From an uncultured Prevotella sp. (lineage in GTDB: Bacteria > Bacteroidota > Bacteroidia > Bacteroidales > Bacteroidaceae), in assembly GCA_947302435.1 (NCBI GenBank), contig CAMYVQ010000002.1:1-64000 (forward strand): a DNA stretch of 64,000 nucleotides, given 5' to 3'. The first letter of the stretch is position 1. Each line of letters begins with the position of its first letter. Shown here one piece after another: positions 55,313 to 64,000 of the stretch. The notes below the pieces were generated by a model that ran no database searches, was not told where the DNA came from, and saw only the letters and a list, made by a program, of their open reading frames with translations. Both the position numbers and the translations under genes were made by a program.

Positions 55313-55732
55313 AGAGTTTTGCAGGAACTGTATAACCATTTGCTTCAATTTGTCCTTTTCAAGTCCTTTCAGTTTTGTATACTCTGGAACTTGCTTGGTT
55401 TGCCTTGCAATGGACATTTTCAGGCTATATATAAGGATTCCGACCACTTTTTTACGAAAAATCCTCCATTTTAATTGTTTTTACATCTTCGGTGTACCTA
55501 CATTGCATATTTTTCACTATTTTTGCGGTCGCATTCCGCAAAGAGTGCAAGGACATATTGCTCAATAGCTTCACAATCACCACCGCGAACGAACCGAGCA
55601 AAACTTCCTTATTGGGACTGCTCCCTCACAGGGCGCAGCTTTCCCATATTAGGAAGTGGTTTGTGGTGAACCGTGAAGCGTATGGCGAAAGTCTGCGCCC
55701 CTTTGATTATTGAAAAATTACGAGCTACTTAT

Positions 55733-58429
55733 ATGGCAACAGGAACAATAAGAACAGAGAGGCTGGAGGAGATGAAGAAGTCACCTCTTTTCTTCCTTCG
55801 TAGGTATGTCCACGAATATCGTGACAATAAGGGTAATCTGCAAGAAGAAATCAGTTGGGAATCTACTGATAAAGACATCAATGCCTCAATCAAAGATAAT
55901 AATTGGGATGATAACAGATTGGAGTTTTCACTTGCCATTATTGATAGATTCGATGAACCTGAAAAAGAATCGGACGAGAATGTTCCACAACCTGAAAAAA
56001 TATCATTTAGCTTTCATGCGATGCAGAGTAATAGTGCAGAGGATTGGCTATGGATAATTCAAAACACTATTAACAGAAAAGCAAATCCGATAGACAAATT
56101 TTGGATGCGCGAATTGATTTGGGCTTTGAACTGGCGATACATTGACAGGAATGCTCTTTACAACGCTTTGCAGCGATATGAAAAGACTGTTGCATTACAA
56201 TTCTTGGGATGGGTTGCAAAACTCTCTAAGTGCTTGTCGCATAACAAGCAGTCGTTTCTATCTACATTTTTGAGTGGATATGGCATCAGCTATAGTATCA
56301 GTTTACCCACTTTGCTGAAAGAAGCTTGTGATTTCACGGGGGCTGCATCCAATCCTATCATTATCACTCAAACTAAAGAAGAATATCGGAATATTTTTGA
56401 TTGGGTTGATTTGATTAGCGCTACCTTAAACTATTATCCGATACGGAATATAGGAAGCTATAATAATATCTGGTTAGATTTTCTACACTGGATGAATACT
56501 GATGATGTGTTTAGCGATTATTCAAGGCTAAAACAAATTATTGCGATGGTTGCAGAGCCTGTAAGGATGGAAATAATGAAGCGTTATTTCCATGACATAA
56601 GGATTGGCAACACGACTTATGATTCAAACGTCATTGAACAATTTCGCAACAATGAATATGTTCAATACATTCGATATAGAGCATGTATTCAGCAGCCAGG
56701 AAACCCAATTGACTTGTCTGTTCCAGTATTGGCCGACAATGTTTTGACCTTCGTAAAAACGGAAGGAAAGGCATTCCAGACATTTGACGGTTTACTCGAT
56801 TTCATAATGCAGAATAGCGACGTAACGAATCCGAGTATATCGTTTCGTCTTGAGAGATTCATGCCTGTATGTCATGGTGGTGCAATCTACAACAAGGCAA
56901 ACTTTACTGGTTTTATTGATTACTCCATCATTTGTAAGGTAGATGAGAGTAAGTTTACTGAAGACAATCTAAGAATAACCATTGAAGAGCTGCTGAATCG
57001 AAGTCGGGCTCGAAAAAAGTATGTCTGCCAATCTGATAACATGTATGTATATGAGGAAAACGCATTTAGATGTATCGATATTAAGTGTGAACAGATTCAG
57101 AAATACGAACACACATGGTGGATAACGAGTGATTATTCCTATTATGTGAATCTGTTTTTAGCAGACAAACTATATCAAACACAAGACAACAACGTTTGTC
57201 CTGTTGAATTTACAGATTCTCAAATATCAACGGAGATTTTATCCCAGTCTATAAGGGACATTATCAGCAAATATTCTCAGTTAAGTGATGGGAGGTTCAT
57301 TATTCCTTCGACTATGACAAACACCTTTGAGACGAGACTGATTTCTCAATATTCAAAGCCTGAGTCCATGCGAATTATACCATTGAAAACAGCATTAATC
57401 GGATTAGCATTTGATGTATTTGGAATATGGAGCAAACTAAGAGAGCAACTAACTCCCGATGAATTAAGTAGAGGGGCAGAAAGCAGTCATTACAATCAAT
57501 TACGAGACGAATATAAGATAAAGGAATCTGCAGAGGTATTTAAACGCGTCGTTAACTCGTTGACCAATGAATTAGGGGTTGACATCATTGATTATAGCTA
57601 TTTTGAAATTCCATATAGCCGTACAAAATGGCAAGAATTGAAAAACAGATATTATTATCGTTCCTCCTATCAAAATGAAGAACATCCGAATGAATTTCTT
57701 TGTAAACAGTATATTAAGCAATATCCTCCGTTCTGTGCACCTCAATTAGCAGCTAATCGTAATGATATTATTGACTTCCCATATTTCTGGTGCAGAGGTA
57801 TTGAATGTTTCCATAACAATTTGTCAGAGCAAACATTAGAGACCTGTTCCGATTGGAGGAAATATTCATTATATCACATGATAGAAATTCTGGGCTACCC
57901 CAAATTGAGAAAGACGGAGGCTGGATATGAACCGGATAATTGTATAAGAGAGTTTATAGGAATCGCTAATAAGGCTATTCAGAAGTTTAAACGATTGAAA
58001 TGTCACGACTGCGGTCATCTGATTTTTACAGACAGGAACTACAGCTATAATCGTTACAATTATTTCTCATGCCAAAATCCATCTTGCAAGCAATACTTGA
58101 AATTGGTTTATCTGAACTTCTGCCATCAATGTAAGAAGGGACTTATAGATTCAAGGGATTCTGTGCGATGTCCCAATGGGTGGTATATTTGTCCAACTTG
58201 TTTGTCGTGTTGCAATGACCAGCAGTATGAACGCCAAGCTCAACGTTATGTGATAGAACGTCGTCCTATTCCTCCACGTATCCAATCAATGTTAGGTAAG
58301 GGGCATAATGACAAAGGAGAGTTTTACTGTTATAAATGTGGTGTACTTTTGGAAGAAGTCTTAGTAGAAAAAGTAAAGAGGATTGTTTGCCCAAGTTGTA
58401 ATAGAGACTATACGGAGGCTTTAAGGTAA
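55733..58429 (+). CDS. Large protein of unknown function with three C-terminal zinc-ribbon-like Cys clusters
   Basis: ORF 55673..58429; CHDCGH..CQNPSCK, CHQCKKG..CPNGWYICPTC, CYKCG..CPSCN; AT-rich vs neighbours; no recognised family. Confidence 0.85.
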   Translation: MATGTIRTERLEEMKKSPLFFLRRYVHEYRDNKGNLQEEISWESTDKDINASIKDNNWDDNRLEFSLAIIDRFDEPEKESDENVPQPEKISFSFHAMQSNSAEDWLWIIQNTINRKANPIDKFWMRELIWALNWRYIDRNALYNALQRYEKTVALQFLGWVAKLSKCLSHNKQSFLSTFLSGYGISYSISLPTLLKEACDFTGAASNPIIITQTKEEYRNIFDWVDLISATLNYYPIRNIGSYNNIWLDFLHWMNTDDVFSDYSRLKQIIAMVAEPVRMEIMKRYFHDIRIGNTTYDSNVIEQFRNNEYVQYIRYRACIQQPGNPIDLSVPVLADNVLTFVKTEGKAFQTFDGLLDFIMQNSDVTNPSISFRLERFMPVCHGGAIYNKANFTGFIDYSIICKVDESKFTEDNLRITIEELLNRSRARKKYVCQSDNMYVYEENAFRCIDIKCEQIQKYEHTWWITSDYSYYVNLFLADKLYQTQDNNVCPVEFTDSQISTEILSQSIRDIISKYSQLSDGRFIIPSTMTNTFETRLISQYSKPESMRIIPLKTALIGLAFDVFGIWSKLREQLTPDELSRGAESSHYNQLRDEYKIKESAEVFKRVVNSLTNELGVDIIDYSYFEIPYSRTKWQELKNRYYYRSSYQNEEHPNEFLCKQYIKQYPPFCAPQLAANRNDIIDFPYFWCRGIECFHNNLSEQTLETCSDWRKYSLYHMIEILGYPKLRKTEAGYEPDNCIREFIGIANKAIQKFKRLKCHDCGHLIFTDRNYSYNRYNYFSCQNPSCKQYLKLVYLNFCHQCKKGLIDSRDSVRCPNGWYICPTCLSCCNDQQYERQAQRYVIERRPIPPRIQSMLGKGHNDKGEFYCYKCGVLLEEVLVEKVKRIVCPSCNRDYTEALR

Positions 58430-58522
58430 TGTGGATATGGAATAGTTTTTGTTGATTCCTTCTGAAAAATACGACTTCGGGAGGCCTTCGCTGAATCACC
58501 AGCGTCGGCCTCCCGAATCCCT

Positions 58523-58893
58523 TTACCTCACGATATTCGCTGGTTTCCACTTCTCTGGCACTTCGTAACGCTTGGTGCCGTCGGTCACGACATCGGGCAT
58601 GATGGCATCGAGGAAGCGGCGTTCGTTCTTATACATGATGACGGGCTTGCTGCTGTGGTGCATGAGATTCTTGGACGAGCCAAGCGGCAGAGCCGAGCGG
58701 TCCTTCAGGTCACAACTGAAGTTCGAAGGTGGAAAGTAAACCTTGATGCGTTTCTCAGGGTATTGCTTCTGAATGAACTCCAGAGGTGGCACAAGGTCGC
58801 TGTCGGCACTGACGAGGACGATGGTGTCGGTGGCATTGAGCACACAGTTGGCTATCATGCGGACGGAAATGTTCACGTCGGTCTTCTTTTATA
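58523..58893 (-). pseudogene. N-terminally truncated NYN/PIN-like (LabA/DUF88-type) nuclease-domain remnant
   Basis: KTDVNISVRMIANCVLNATDTIVLVSADSDLVPPLEFIQK is the C-terminal half of an NYN domain; in-frame TAA immediately upstream of KKTDVN. Confidence 0.7.
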
Positions 58894-58897
58894 TTTG

Positions 58898-58926
58898 TGA
58901 TGTCGTTAAAAAAAGCCGTCCTCGGA
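58898..58926 (-). terminator. Rho-independent terminator-like hairpin on the minus strand
   Basis: Minus strand GGCCGTCC-GA-GGACGGC followed by TTTTTTT. Confidence 0.7.
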
Positions 58927-59035
58927 CGGCCATGTCCATTCAAGAAAGAATGGCGGAGCTTAATAATTTGTTGTAAAGATATTTATTTTCTGTGATACTT
59001 GCAAATAATTTGTACAAAAAGTTGCAGAAATATTG

Positions 59036-59085
59036 AAAAAGCAGAGCCTGCCCCTCCATCGCGGAGAAGGGCAGGCTCTGGTTTT
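59036..59085 (-). terminator. Terminator downstream of the flotillin-like gene
   Basis: Minus strand AGAGCCTGCCC...GGGCAGGCTCT then TTTTT. Confidence 0.75.
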
Positions 59086-59104
59086 GTCATGATGAGAGAC
59101 GGCC

Positions 59105-60610
59105 TTACTTGTCGTCCTTGCCGATCATGTTGTTCACGGCATCGGTGGCCTGGTCGTTCAGGTTCACGTTGCGTGTGGTCTTGGCCTCGATGGTTCCGGC
59201 ACGCATGATGTCGGCCATATCGACACCTGTTGCCGACTTCAGCACGTCGAAAGCCTGCTTGATGGCCACGGGCACGCCGCCGCTCATCGATGCGACACCG
59301 GCACCGGTGTCCTGTCCGCCGCTGTACACGTGTACGTCCTTGATGCTGGCAATAGGCTTGGCCACATTCTCCACGACCTGCGGCAGCACCTCGATCATCA
59401 TCTGCATCACGGCAGCGTTGTTATACTTCTTGTAGGCTTCGGCCTTCTTGTCCATGGCCAAAGCCTCGGCCTCACCTTTCTTCTGGATGGCGTATGCCTC
59501 AGCCTCACCTTTGGCCTTGATACCGGCAGCCTCCTGCTCCAAACGGTAACGGGTGGCATCCGACTCGGCATTCTGGGCCAGGGCGTGCTGCTCGGCCTCG
59601 TACTTCTGGGCTTCGGCCACGCGCTTGCGCTGCTCCAGGTCGGCGGCAGCATCGCGCTCCACCTTGTACTTGTCGGCATCGGCCTTCTTCTCAATCTCGG
59701 CAGCCAGCTGGTTCTGCTTGATCTCAATCTGCTCGCGCGACAGGATCTGCTCGCGCTTCGTCTTCTCAATCTCGGCCTCCACGGTCTTGATGTTGATGGT
59801 CTTCTGCTGCTCCTGTTGCTGGATGGCGTAGGCGGCATCGGCATCGGCCTGTGCGGTGTCGGCCTGCTGTTTCAGGGCGGCGCGCTTCAAGGCCAGCTCG
59901 TTGTTCTTGATGGCAATGGCCGTATCAGCATCCACGCGGGCATCGTTCGACTCTTTGTCGGCCTTCGATACCTCAATCTTCACGTCGCGCTCAGCCACGG
60001 CGCGGTTGATGGCGGCATCCTTCTTGATCTTCGCTGTGTTGTCGGCACCGAGGTCTTTGATAAGGCCCTCACGGTCGGTGACGTTCTGGATGTTGCACGA
60101 GATGATGTCAATACCCAACTTGGCCATATCGGGCGAAGCCTTCGCCATCACCTGGTCAGAGAAACCATCGCGGTCGGTATTCAGCGAACGAAGGTCGAGC
60201 GTACCGATAATCTCACGCATGTTACCCTGCAGGGAGTCTTGCAGCTGCGCAGCAATCTCGTCGGGTGTCATGTTCAGGAAGTTCTTGGCTGCCAGCCGCG
60301 TACCGTCGCTGTTGGGCGTGACACGAATCTTGGCCACGGCATCCACATCGACATTGATGAAGTCGTTCGTAGGCACGCTCTCCTCCGTCTTGATGTCGAC
60401 GGTAATCTGTCCCAAGTAGACACGGTCCAGACGCTCGAAGAACGGAATACGGAAGCCGCCCGATCCGATGAGCACACGAGGCTCCTTTGAAAGACCCGAA
60501 ATGATGAAGGCAAACGAGGGGGGGGCTTTCACATAGGAGATGAAGAGAAACACGATGAGCACGATGACGCCCACGGTAATCCAAAGGTACATTGGTTCTA
60601 ATTCTGCCAT
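59105..60610 (-). CDS. Flotillin-like SPFH-domain protein (YqiK-like)
   Basis: N-term TM; GGFRIPFFERLDRVYLG; long Ala/Glu/Lys coiled coil; start 60610. Confidence 0.9.
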   Translation of the reverse strand: MAELEPMYLWITVGVIVLIVFLFISYVKAPPSFAFIISGLSKEPRVLIGSGGFRIPFFERLDRVYLGQITVDIKTEESVPTNDFINVDVDAVAKIRVTPNSDGTRLAAKNFLNMTPDEIAAQLQDSLQGNMREIIGTLDLRSLNTDRDGFSDQVMAKASPDMAKLGIDIISCNIQNVTDREGLIKDLGADNTAKIKKDAAINRAVAERDVKIEVSKADKESNDARVDADTAIAIKNNELALKRAALKQQADTAQADADAAYAIQQQEQQKTINIKTVEAEIEKTKREQILSREQIEIKQNQLAAEIEKKADADKYKVERDAAADLEQRKRVAEAQKYEAEQHALAQNAESDATRYRLEQEAAGIKAKGEAEAYAIQKKGEAEALAMDKKAEAYKKYNNAAVMQMMIEVLPQVVENVAKPIASIKDVHVYSGGQDTGAGVASMSGGVPVAIKQAFDVLKSATGVDMADIMRAGTIEAKTTRNVNLNDQATDAVNNMIGKDDK

Positions 60611-60749
60611 GGTTGTTAAGTTTATAGGGGTTAAAAAAATAGTAATGTCAATGCTTTCTGTCGTTTCTTGTCTTTTTACGATACAAATGTCGCAAAAATC
60701 CCCCAATTAGACAAGTAATTCATAAAGATTAACAATAAAAACAGGAGTT

Positions 60750-60902
60750 TCAAGTTGATGGTAGGGCACCAGCCAAAGGCCAGTTCAGCTTGTTGTCTTC
60801 GCCAATGAAGAGGATGCTCTTGTCTTCTGCTTCGAAGGATATCGGAGCGTATGTGCCCTCAAACTTAACCTTGTTGGCATCACCGACTGTAGCTTGGATC
60901 AT
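60750..60902 (-). pseudogene. C-terminal fragment of a Prevotella-type surface/secreted protein
   Basis: Reads MIQATVGDANKVKFEGTYAPISFEAEDKSILFIGEDNKLNWPLAGALPST*, with no upstream gene body. Confidence 0.55.
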
Positions 60903-60934
60903 CGACGGGAAAAGTGGTGATATGGAATGAATTT

Positions 60935-60997
60935 ACAAAGTCGTCGACTTTGTGGGACAAACTCGTCGACTTTGTCTCACAAACTCGACGACTTTGT
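60935..60997. repeat. Second array of three 19-bp near-palindromes at 22-bp spacing
   Basis: ACAAAGTCGTCGACTTTGT / ACAAACTCGTCGACTTTGT / ACAAACTCGACGACTTTGT at 60935, 60957, 60979. Confidence 0.95.
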
Positions 60998-61213
60998 GAA
61001 ACGGTTCTTCTTGGCCTGTTTTGCGAGTCGTTGTGAATGGCGTTGCGAACAATGGTTCGGAACGGTCTGATACGGCTTGGCATGGAAGGAAATCTGACGG
61101 ATAATTGCAAATAAATTTGCATTTTTGCTTGCTTATTAGTACCTTTGCCCGACAATTGCAGGTGGAAGCTGGCATGACGGTTTCCGCCCGTGTATATAAT
61201 AAAAGGTGTAAAT

Positions 61214-62047
61214 ATGAAGAAACTGATATGGGCCTTGGCCATGATGGGGGCGTTGGCCTTTTGCCAGCCCGTCGGGGCGCAGGGCGACTCGGCGGTGGGC
61301 GGCCCTGTAGTGGAAATGGCTGACTCGACCCTCGTGGAGGGGGCTTCCATCGAAGAACTGATTGGCGAGGAGGACATGGCGGCCATTGAGGACATGGCGG
61401 CTGAGGGCAACGGGTTCCACACCCAACTGAAGACGAAGTTCGTGGAAGGCTCGGCAGGCTTCATGTCGCTGGTGGCCCTGACCCTTGTGTTAGGTCTGGC
61501 CCTCTGCATTGAGCGCATCATCTACCTGACCCTTTCGGAAATCAATGCCAAGCGGTTGCTCTCGGACATCGAGAAGAAGGTGGATACCGGTGATGTGGAA
61601 GGCGCGAAGGCCCTCTGTCGCGACACGCGCGGCCCTGTGGCCAGTATCTGCTATCAGGGACTGATGCACATCAATGAGGAGATGGACGTGGTGGAGCGTT
61701 CCATTGTGAGCTACGGTTCGGTGCAGTCGGCCAAGCTGGAGAAAGGCTGTTCGTGGATCACGCTGTTCATTGCCATTGCCCCGTCGTTGGGTTTCTTAGG
61801 CACGGTGATTGGCATGGTGATGGCTTTCGACCAGATTCAGGAGGCCGGCGACATCAGTCCCACCATCGTGGCCGCAGGCATGAAGGTGGCTCTTATCACC
61901 ACCATCTTCGGCATCATCGTGGCCCTCATCCTGCAGGTGTTCTACAACTTTATTCTTTCCAAGATAGAACACCTGACCTCACAGATGGAGGAGTCGGCCG
62001 TCTCACTGCTCGACATTATCATGAAACATAAACTTCAGCGCGCATGA
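61214..62047 (+). CDS. exbB: MotA/TolQ/ExbB proton channel family protein
   Basis: Signal peptide plus TM; APSLGFLGTVIGMVMAFDQIQEAGDISPTIVAAGMKVALITT. Confidence 0.92.
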   Translation: MKKLIWALAMMGALAFCQPVGAQGDSAVGGPVVEMADSTLVEGASIEELIGEEDMAAIEDMAAEGNGFHTQLKTKFVEGSAGFMSLVALTLVLGLALCIERIIYLTLSEINAKRLLSDIEKKVDTGDVEGAKALCRDTRGPVASICYQGLMHINEEMDVVERSIVSYGSVQSAKLEKGCSWITLFIAIAPSLGFLGTVIGMVMAFDQIQEAGDISPTIVAAGMKVALITTIFGIIVALILQVFYNFILSKIEHLTSQMEESAVSLLDIIMKHKLQRA

Positions 62048-62409
62048 GCTTCTATGAGTCACCCCTGTTTGTGGAGCTGCTGCTCGACGGCATCTATCTG
62101 CTGCTGATAGCAGTCGTAGGGCTGACGGCATGGTCGGCTCTGCGCACGGTGCGCCTTAGGAAAGGGCAGGACGGTGAAGAGCGCATACCGGCCCGGGGGA
62201 TAGCCTGGGGCGTGGCCGCCCTGTTGGTGCTGACCCTTTCGGCCACCGCCTTATTAGCCGATACCACCCCGCTGACCATCAACGGAAAAACGTTCTCGGA
62301 TACGTTCTGGCTGCGTGTCAGCGACATGCTGATCAACACCTCCGGCGTGCTGATGCTTGTGGCCATCGTCTGTGCCCTGTTTGGCATGAGACGATGGATT
62401 GTGAAATAA
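62044..62409 (+). CDS. Small multi-TM protein in the exbB/exbD operon
   Basis: 4-bp overlap with exbB; three hydrophobic segments. Confidence 0.7.
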   Translation: MSFYESPLFVELLLDGIYLLLIAVVGLTAWSALRTVRLRKGQDGEERIPARGIAWGVAALLVLTLSATALLADTTPLTINGKTFSDTFWLRVSDMLINTSGVLMLVAIVCALFGMRRWIVK

Positions 62410-62436
62410 GTCTGTCGTCTAATCCTACTAATCGCC

Positions 62437-63012
62437 ATGTTTTCTCGTCCCAAAAGAAGAGTTCCCAGCCTCAACACCACGGCAACGGCAGACATCTCGT
62501 TCATGCTGCTCATCTTCTTTTTGGTGGCCTCGTCCATGGATTCCGACAAGGGACTGCCTCGCCAGTTGCCTCCGCCTGAGAACGAGCAGGTGGAACAGGA
62601 ACTCAAGGTGAAAGAGCGCAATGTGCTGAGAATAGCCCTGAGCGCCGACGACCAGCTGACATGCAACGAGGAACCCATCACAGCCGAGGCACTGACGAAG
62701 CGCGTGGCCGACTTTGTGGCCAATGTCGCTGACGACCCCTCGCTGCCTGAGAAGAGCACGCGCGAGCTGAACTATTTCGGTCGTTGTCAGGTCAGCGACC
62801 GTCATGTGCTTCTGCTGCAGGTGGACCGGCAGACTAACTACGATGCCTACTTCCAGATGCAGAACGCCATTGCACGGGCCTACAACCAGCTGCGTAACGA
62901 CCTTGCCCTGCGGCAGTTCCACCGTCCCTACGCCAAGTGTACGTCCGAGCAGCGCAATGCCATTGCCTTGGTCTATCCGCAGCGCATCAGTGAGGACGTT
63001 TCAGGGGAATAG
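62437..63012 (+). CDS. exbD: ExbD/TolR family biopolymer transport protein
   Basis: RRVPSLNTTATADISFMLLIFFLVASSMD. Confidence 0.9.
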   Translation: MFSRPKRRVPSLNTTATADISFMLLIFFLVASSMDSDKGLPRQLPPPENEQVEQELKVKERNVLRIALSADDQLTCNEEPITAEALTKRVADFVANVADDPSLPEKSTRELNYFGRCQVSDRHVLLLQVDRQTNYDAYFQMQNAIARAYNQLRNDLALRQFHRPYAKCTSEQRNAIALVYPQRISEDVSGE

Positions 63013-63034
63013 AGCCTAAATATTGGAAGAAACC

Positions 63035-63505
63035 ATGATGCGAAACCGCCGATTCATACATAGGAAAGAGCATAAGGTGCCGGGGCTGAACACTTCGTCG
63101 CTGCCTGACCTGATTTTCACCGTGCTGTTCTTCTTCATGATTGTCACCCACATGCGCGACGTTGACCTGAAGGTGCGCTATCAGGTGCCACAGGGCACTG
63201 AGTTGCAGAAGCTGGGCCATAAGTCGGCTGTCACCTATATCTATATTGGACGGAAGGCACAGTCGGGCAAGGCCGAGGGCGACGAGTTCTTCATCCAGCT
63301 GAACAACGAGCTGGCCACCATCGACGACATCAAGGCGTATATAGAGAAAGAGCGTGCCGGCATGGGCGACGAAGACCGCGCCCACATGACCGTGAGCATC
63401 AAGGCCGACCGCGATGTGCCTATGGGCATCATAGCCGACGTGAAGAAGATGCTCCAGCAATCGTTCGCCCTGAAAATCAATTATTCGGCTACCGAAAAAA
63501 AGTAG
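63035..63505 (+). CDS. exbD: ExbD/TolR family biopolymer transport protein (second copy)
   Basis: HKVPGLNTSSLPDLIFTVLFFFMIVTHM; start 63035. Confidence 0.9.
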   Translation: MMRNRRFIHRKEHKVPGLNTSSLPDLIFTVLFFFMIVTHMRDVDLKVRYQVPQGTELQKLGHKSAVTYIYIGRKAQSGKAEGDEFFIQLNNELATIDDIKAYIEKERAGMGDEDRAHMTVSIKADRDVPMGIIADVKKMLQQSFALKINYSATEKK

Positions 63506-63530
63506 AATCCTATCATAAAAATACGAGAAT

Positions 63531-64000
63531 ATGGCAAATCAACGACTTGATCATTTGGATAAGCAGATCCTGAGGCTCATTGCCGCAGATGCGCGTATCC
63601 CTTTTCTTGAAGTGGCAAGGGCTTGCAATGTGAGTGGTGCCGCTATCCATCAGCGTATCCAGAAACTCACCAACATGGGCGTGCTGAAAGGCTCGCAGTT
63701 CATCATAGACCCTGAGAAGGTGGGCTATGAGACCTGTGCCTATATCGGACTGAACCTGAAGAATCCCGAATCGTTCGACGAGGTGGTGGAACAGCTGAAG
63801 CTGATTCCTGAAGTGGTGGAGTGCCATTATACCACGGGCGACTACGACCTTTTCATCAAAATCTATACCCTCAATAACCATCACCTGCTCAACATCATCC
63901 ACGACAAGCTGCAACCGTTGGGACTGGCCCGTTCGGAGACCATCATCTCCTTCCATTCGGCCATCGACCGGCAGTTGCCCATCTGCGATCTGGCTCTCGG
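63531..64000 (+). CDS. Lrp/AsnC family transcriptional regulator (runs off the window)
   Basis: LDHLDKQILRLIAADARIPFLEVARACNVSGAAIHQRIQKLTNMGVLKGS; no stop before 64000. Confidence 0.9.
   Translation, partial: MANQRLDHLDKQILRLIAADARIPFLEVARACNVSGAAIHQRIQKLTNMGVLKGSQFIIDPEKVGYETCAYIGLNLKNPESFDEVVEQLKLIPEVVECHYTTGDYDLFIKIYTLNNHHLLNIIHDKLQPLGLARSETIISFHSAIDRQLPICDLAL

Noticed and set aside
59330-60490. 386-aa plus-strand ORF opposite the flotillin-like gene
   Set aside because: Leu/Gly-rich mirror image of the Ala/Glu/Lys coiled coil; no independent support.
1-64000. tRNA or rRNA genes
   Set aside because: No convincing tRNA cloverleaf or rRNA sequence was recognised by eye; a tRNAscan-SE/Infernal run would be needed to be sure.

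Overview
Prevotella/Bacteroidales-like chromosomal window, judged from SusC/SusD proteins, lipoprotein signals, T9SS-like tails and TAnnTTTG-type promoters. Left to right it contains: (i) a fructan-type polysaccharide utilisation locus (GH32, DUF4960-like protein, SusD, SusC) next to a membrane-anchored regulator that joins a periplasmic sugar-binding domain and a TM helix directly to an AraC HTH domain, with no kinase or receiver (0.1-10.8 kb); (ii) a large cobalamin biosynthesis and transport cluster with several fused enzymes (10.9-34.1 kb), including a B12 riboswitch, two TonB receptors and a lipoprotein CbiK-like chelatase; (iii) mostly housekeeping genes (pgm, TPR proteins, gyrA, two tandem acyl-CoA synthetases, UDP-glucuronate decarboxylase, hemW, an EF-G paralogue, a TonB receptor); (iv) an accessory AT-rich segment with a 918-aa protein of unknown function carrying C-terminal zinc ribbons; (v) a flotillin-like gene, an ExbB/ExbD operon and the start of an Lrp/AsnC regulator. 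The most unusual signals are: several families of short dispersed repeats (palindromes, heptanucleotide microsatellites, GGAGAG-rich tracts) inserted in frame within at least nine genes, seven of them cobalamin genes, sometimes at domain junctions; the kinase-less transmembrane AraC regulator with matching candidate operator palindromes; an array of three 19-bp palindromes at exact 22-bp spacing found at two loci about 38 kb apart; and the zinc-ribbon orphan protein. All assignments come from reading translations and motifs; no database search was run.
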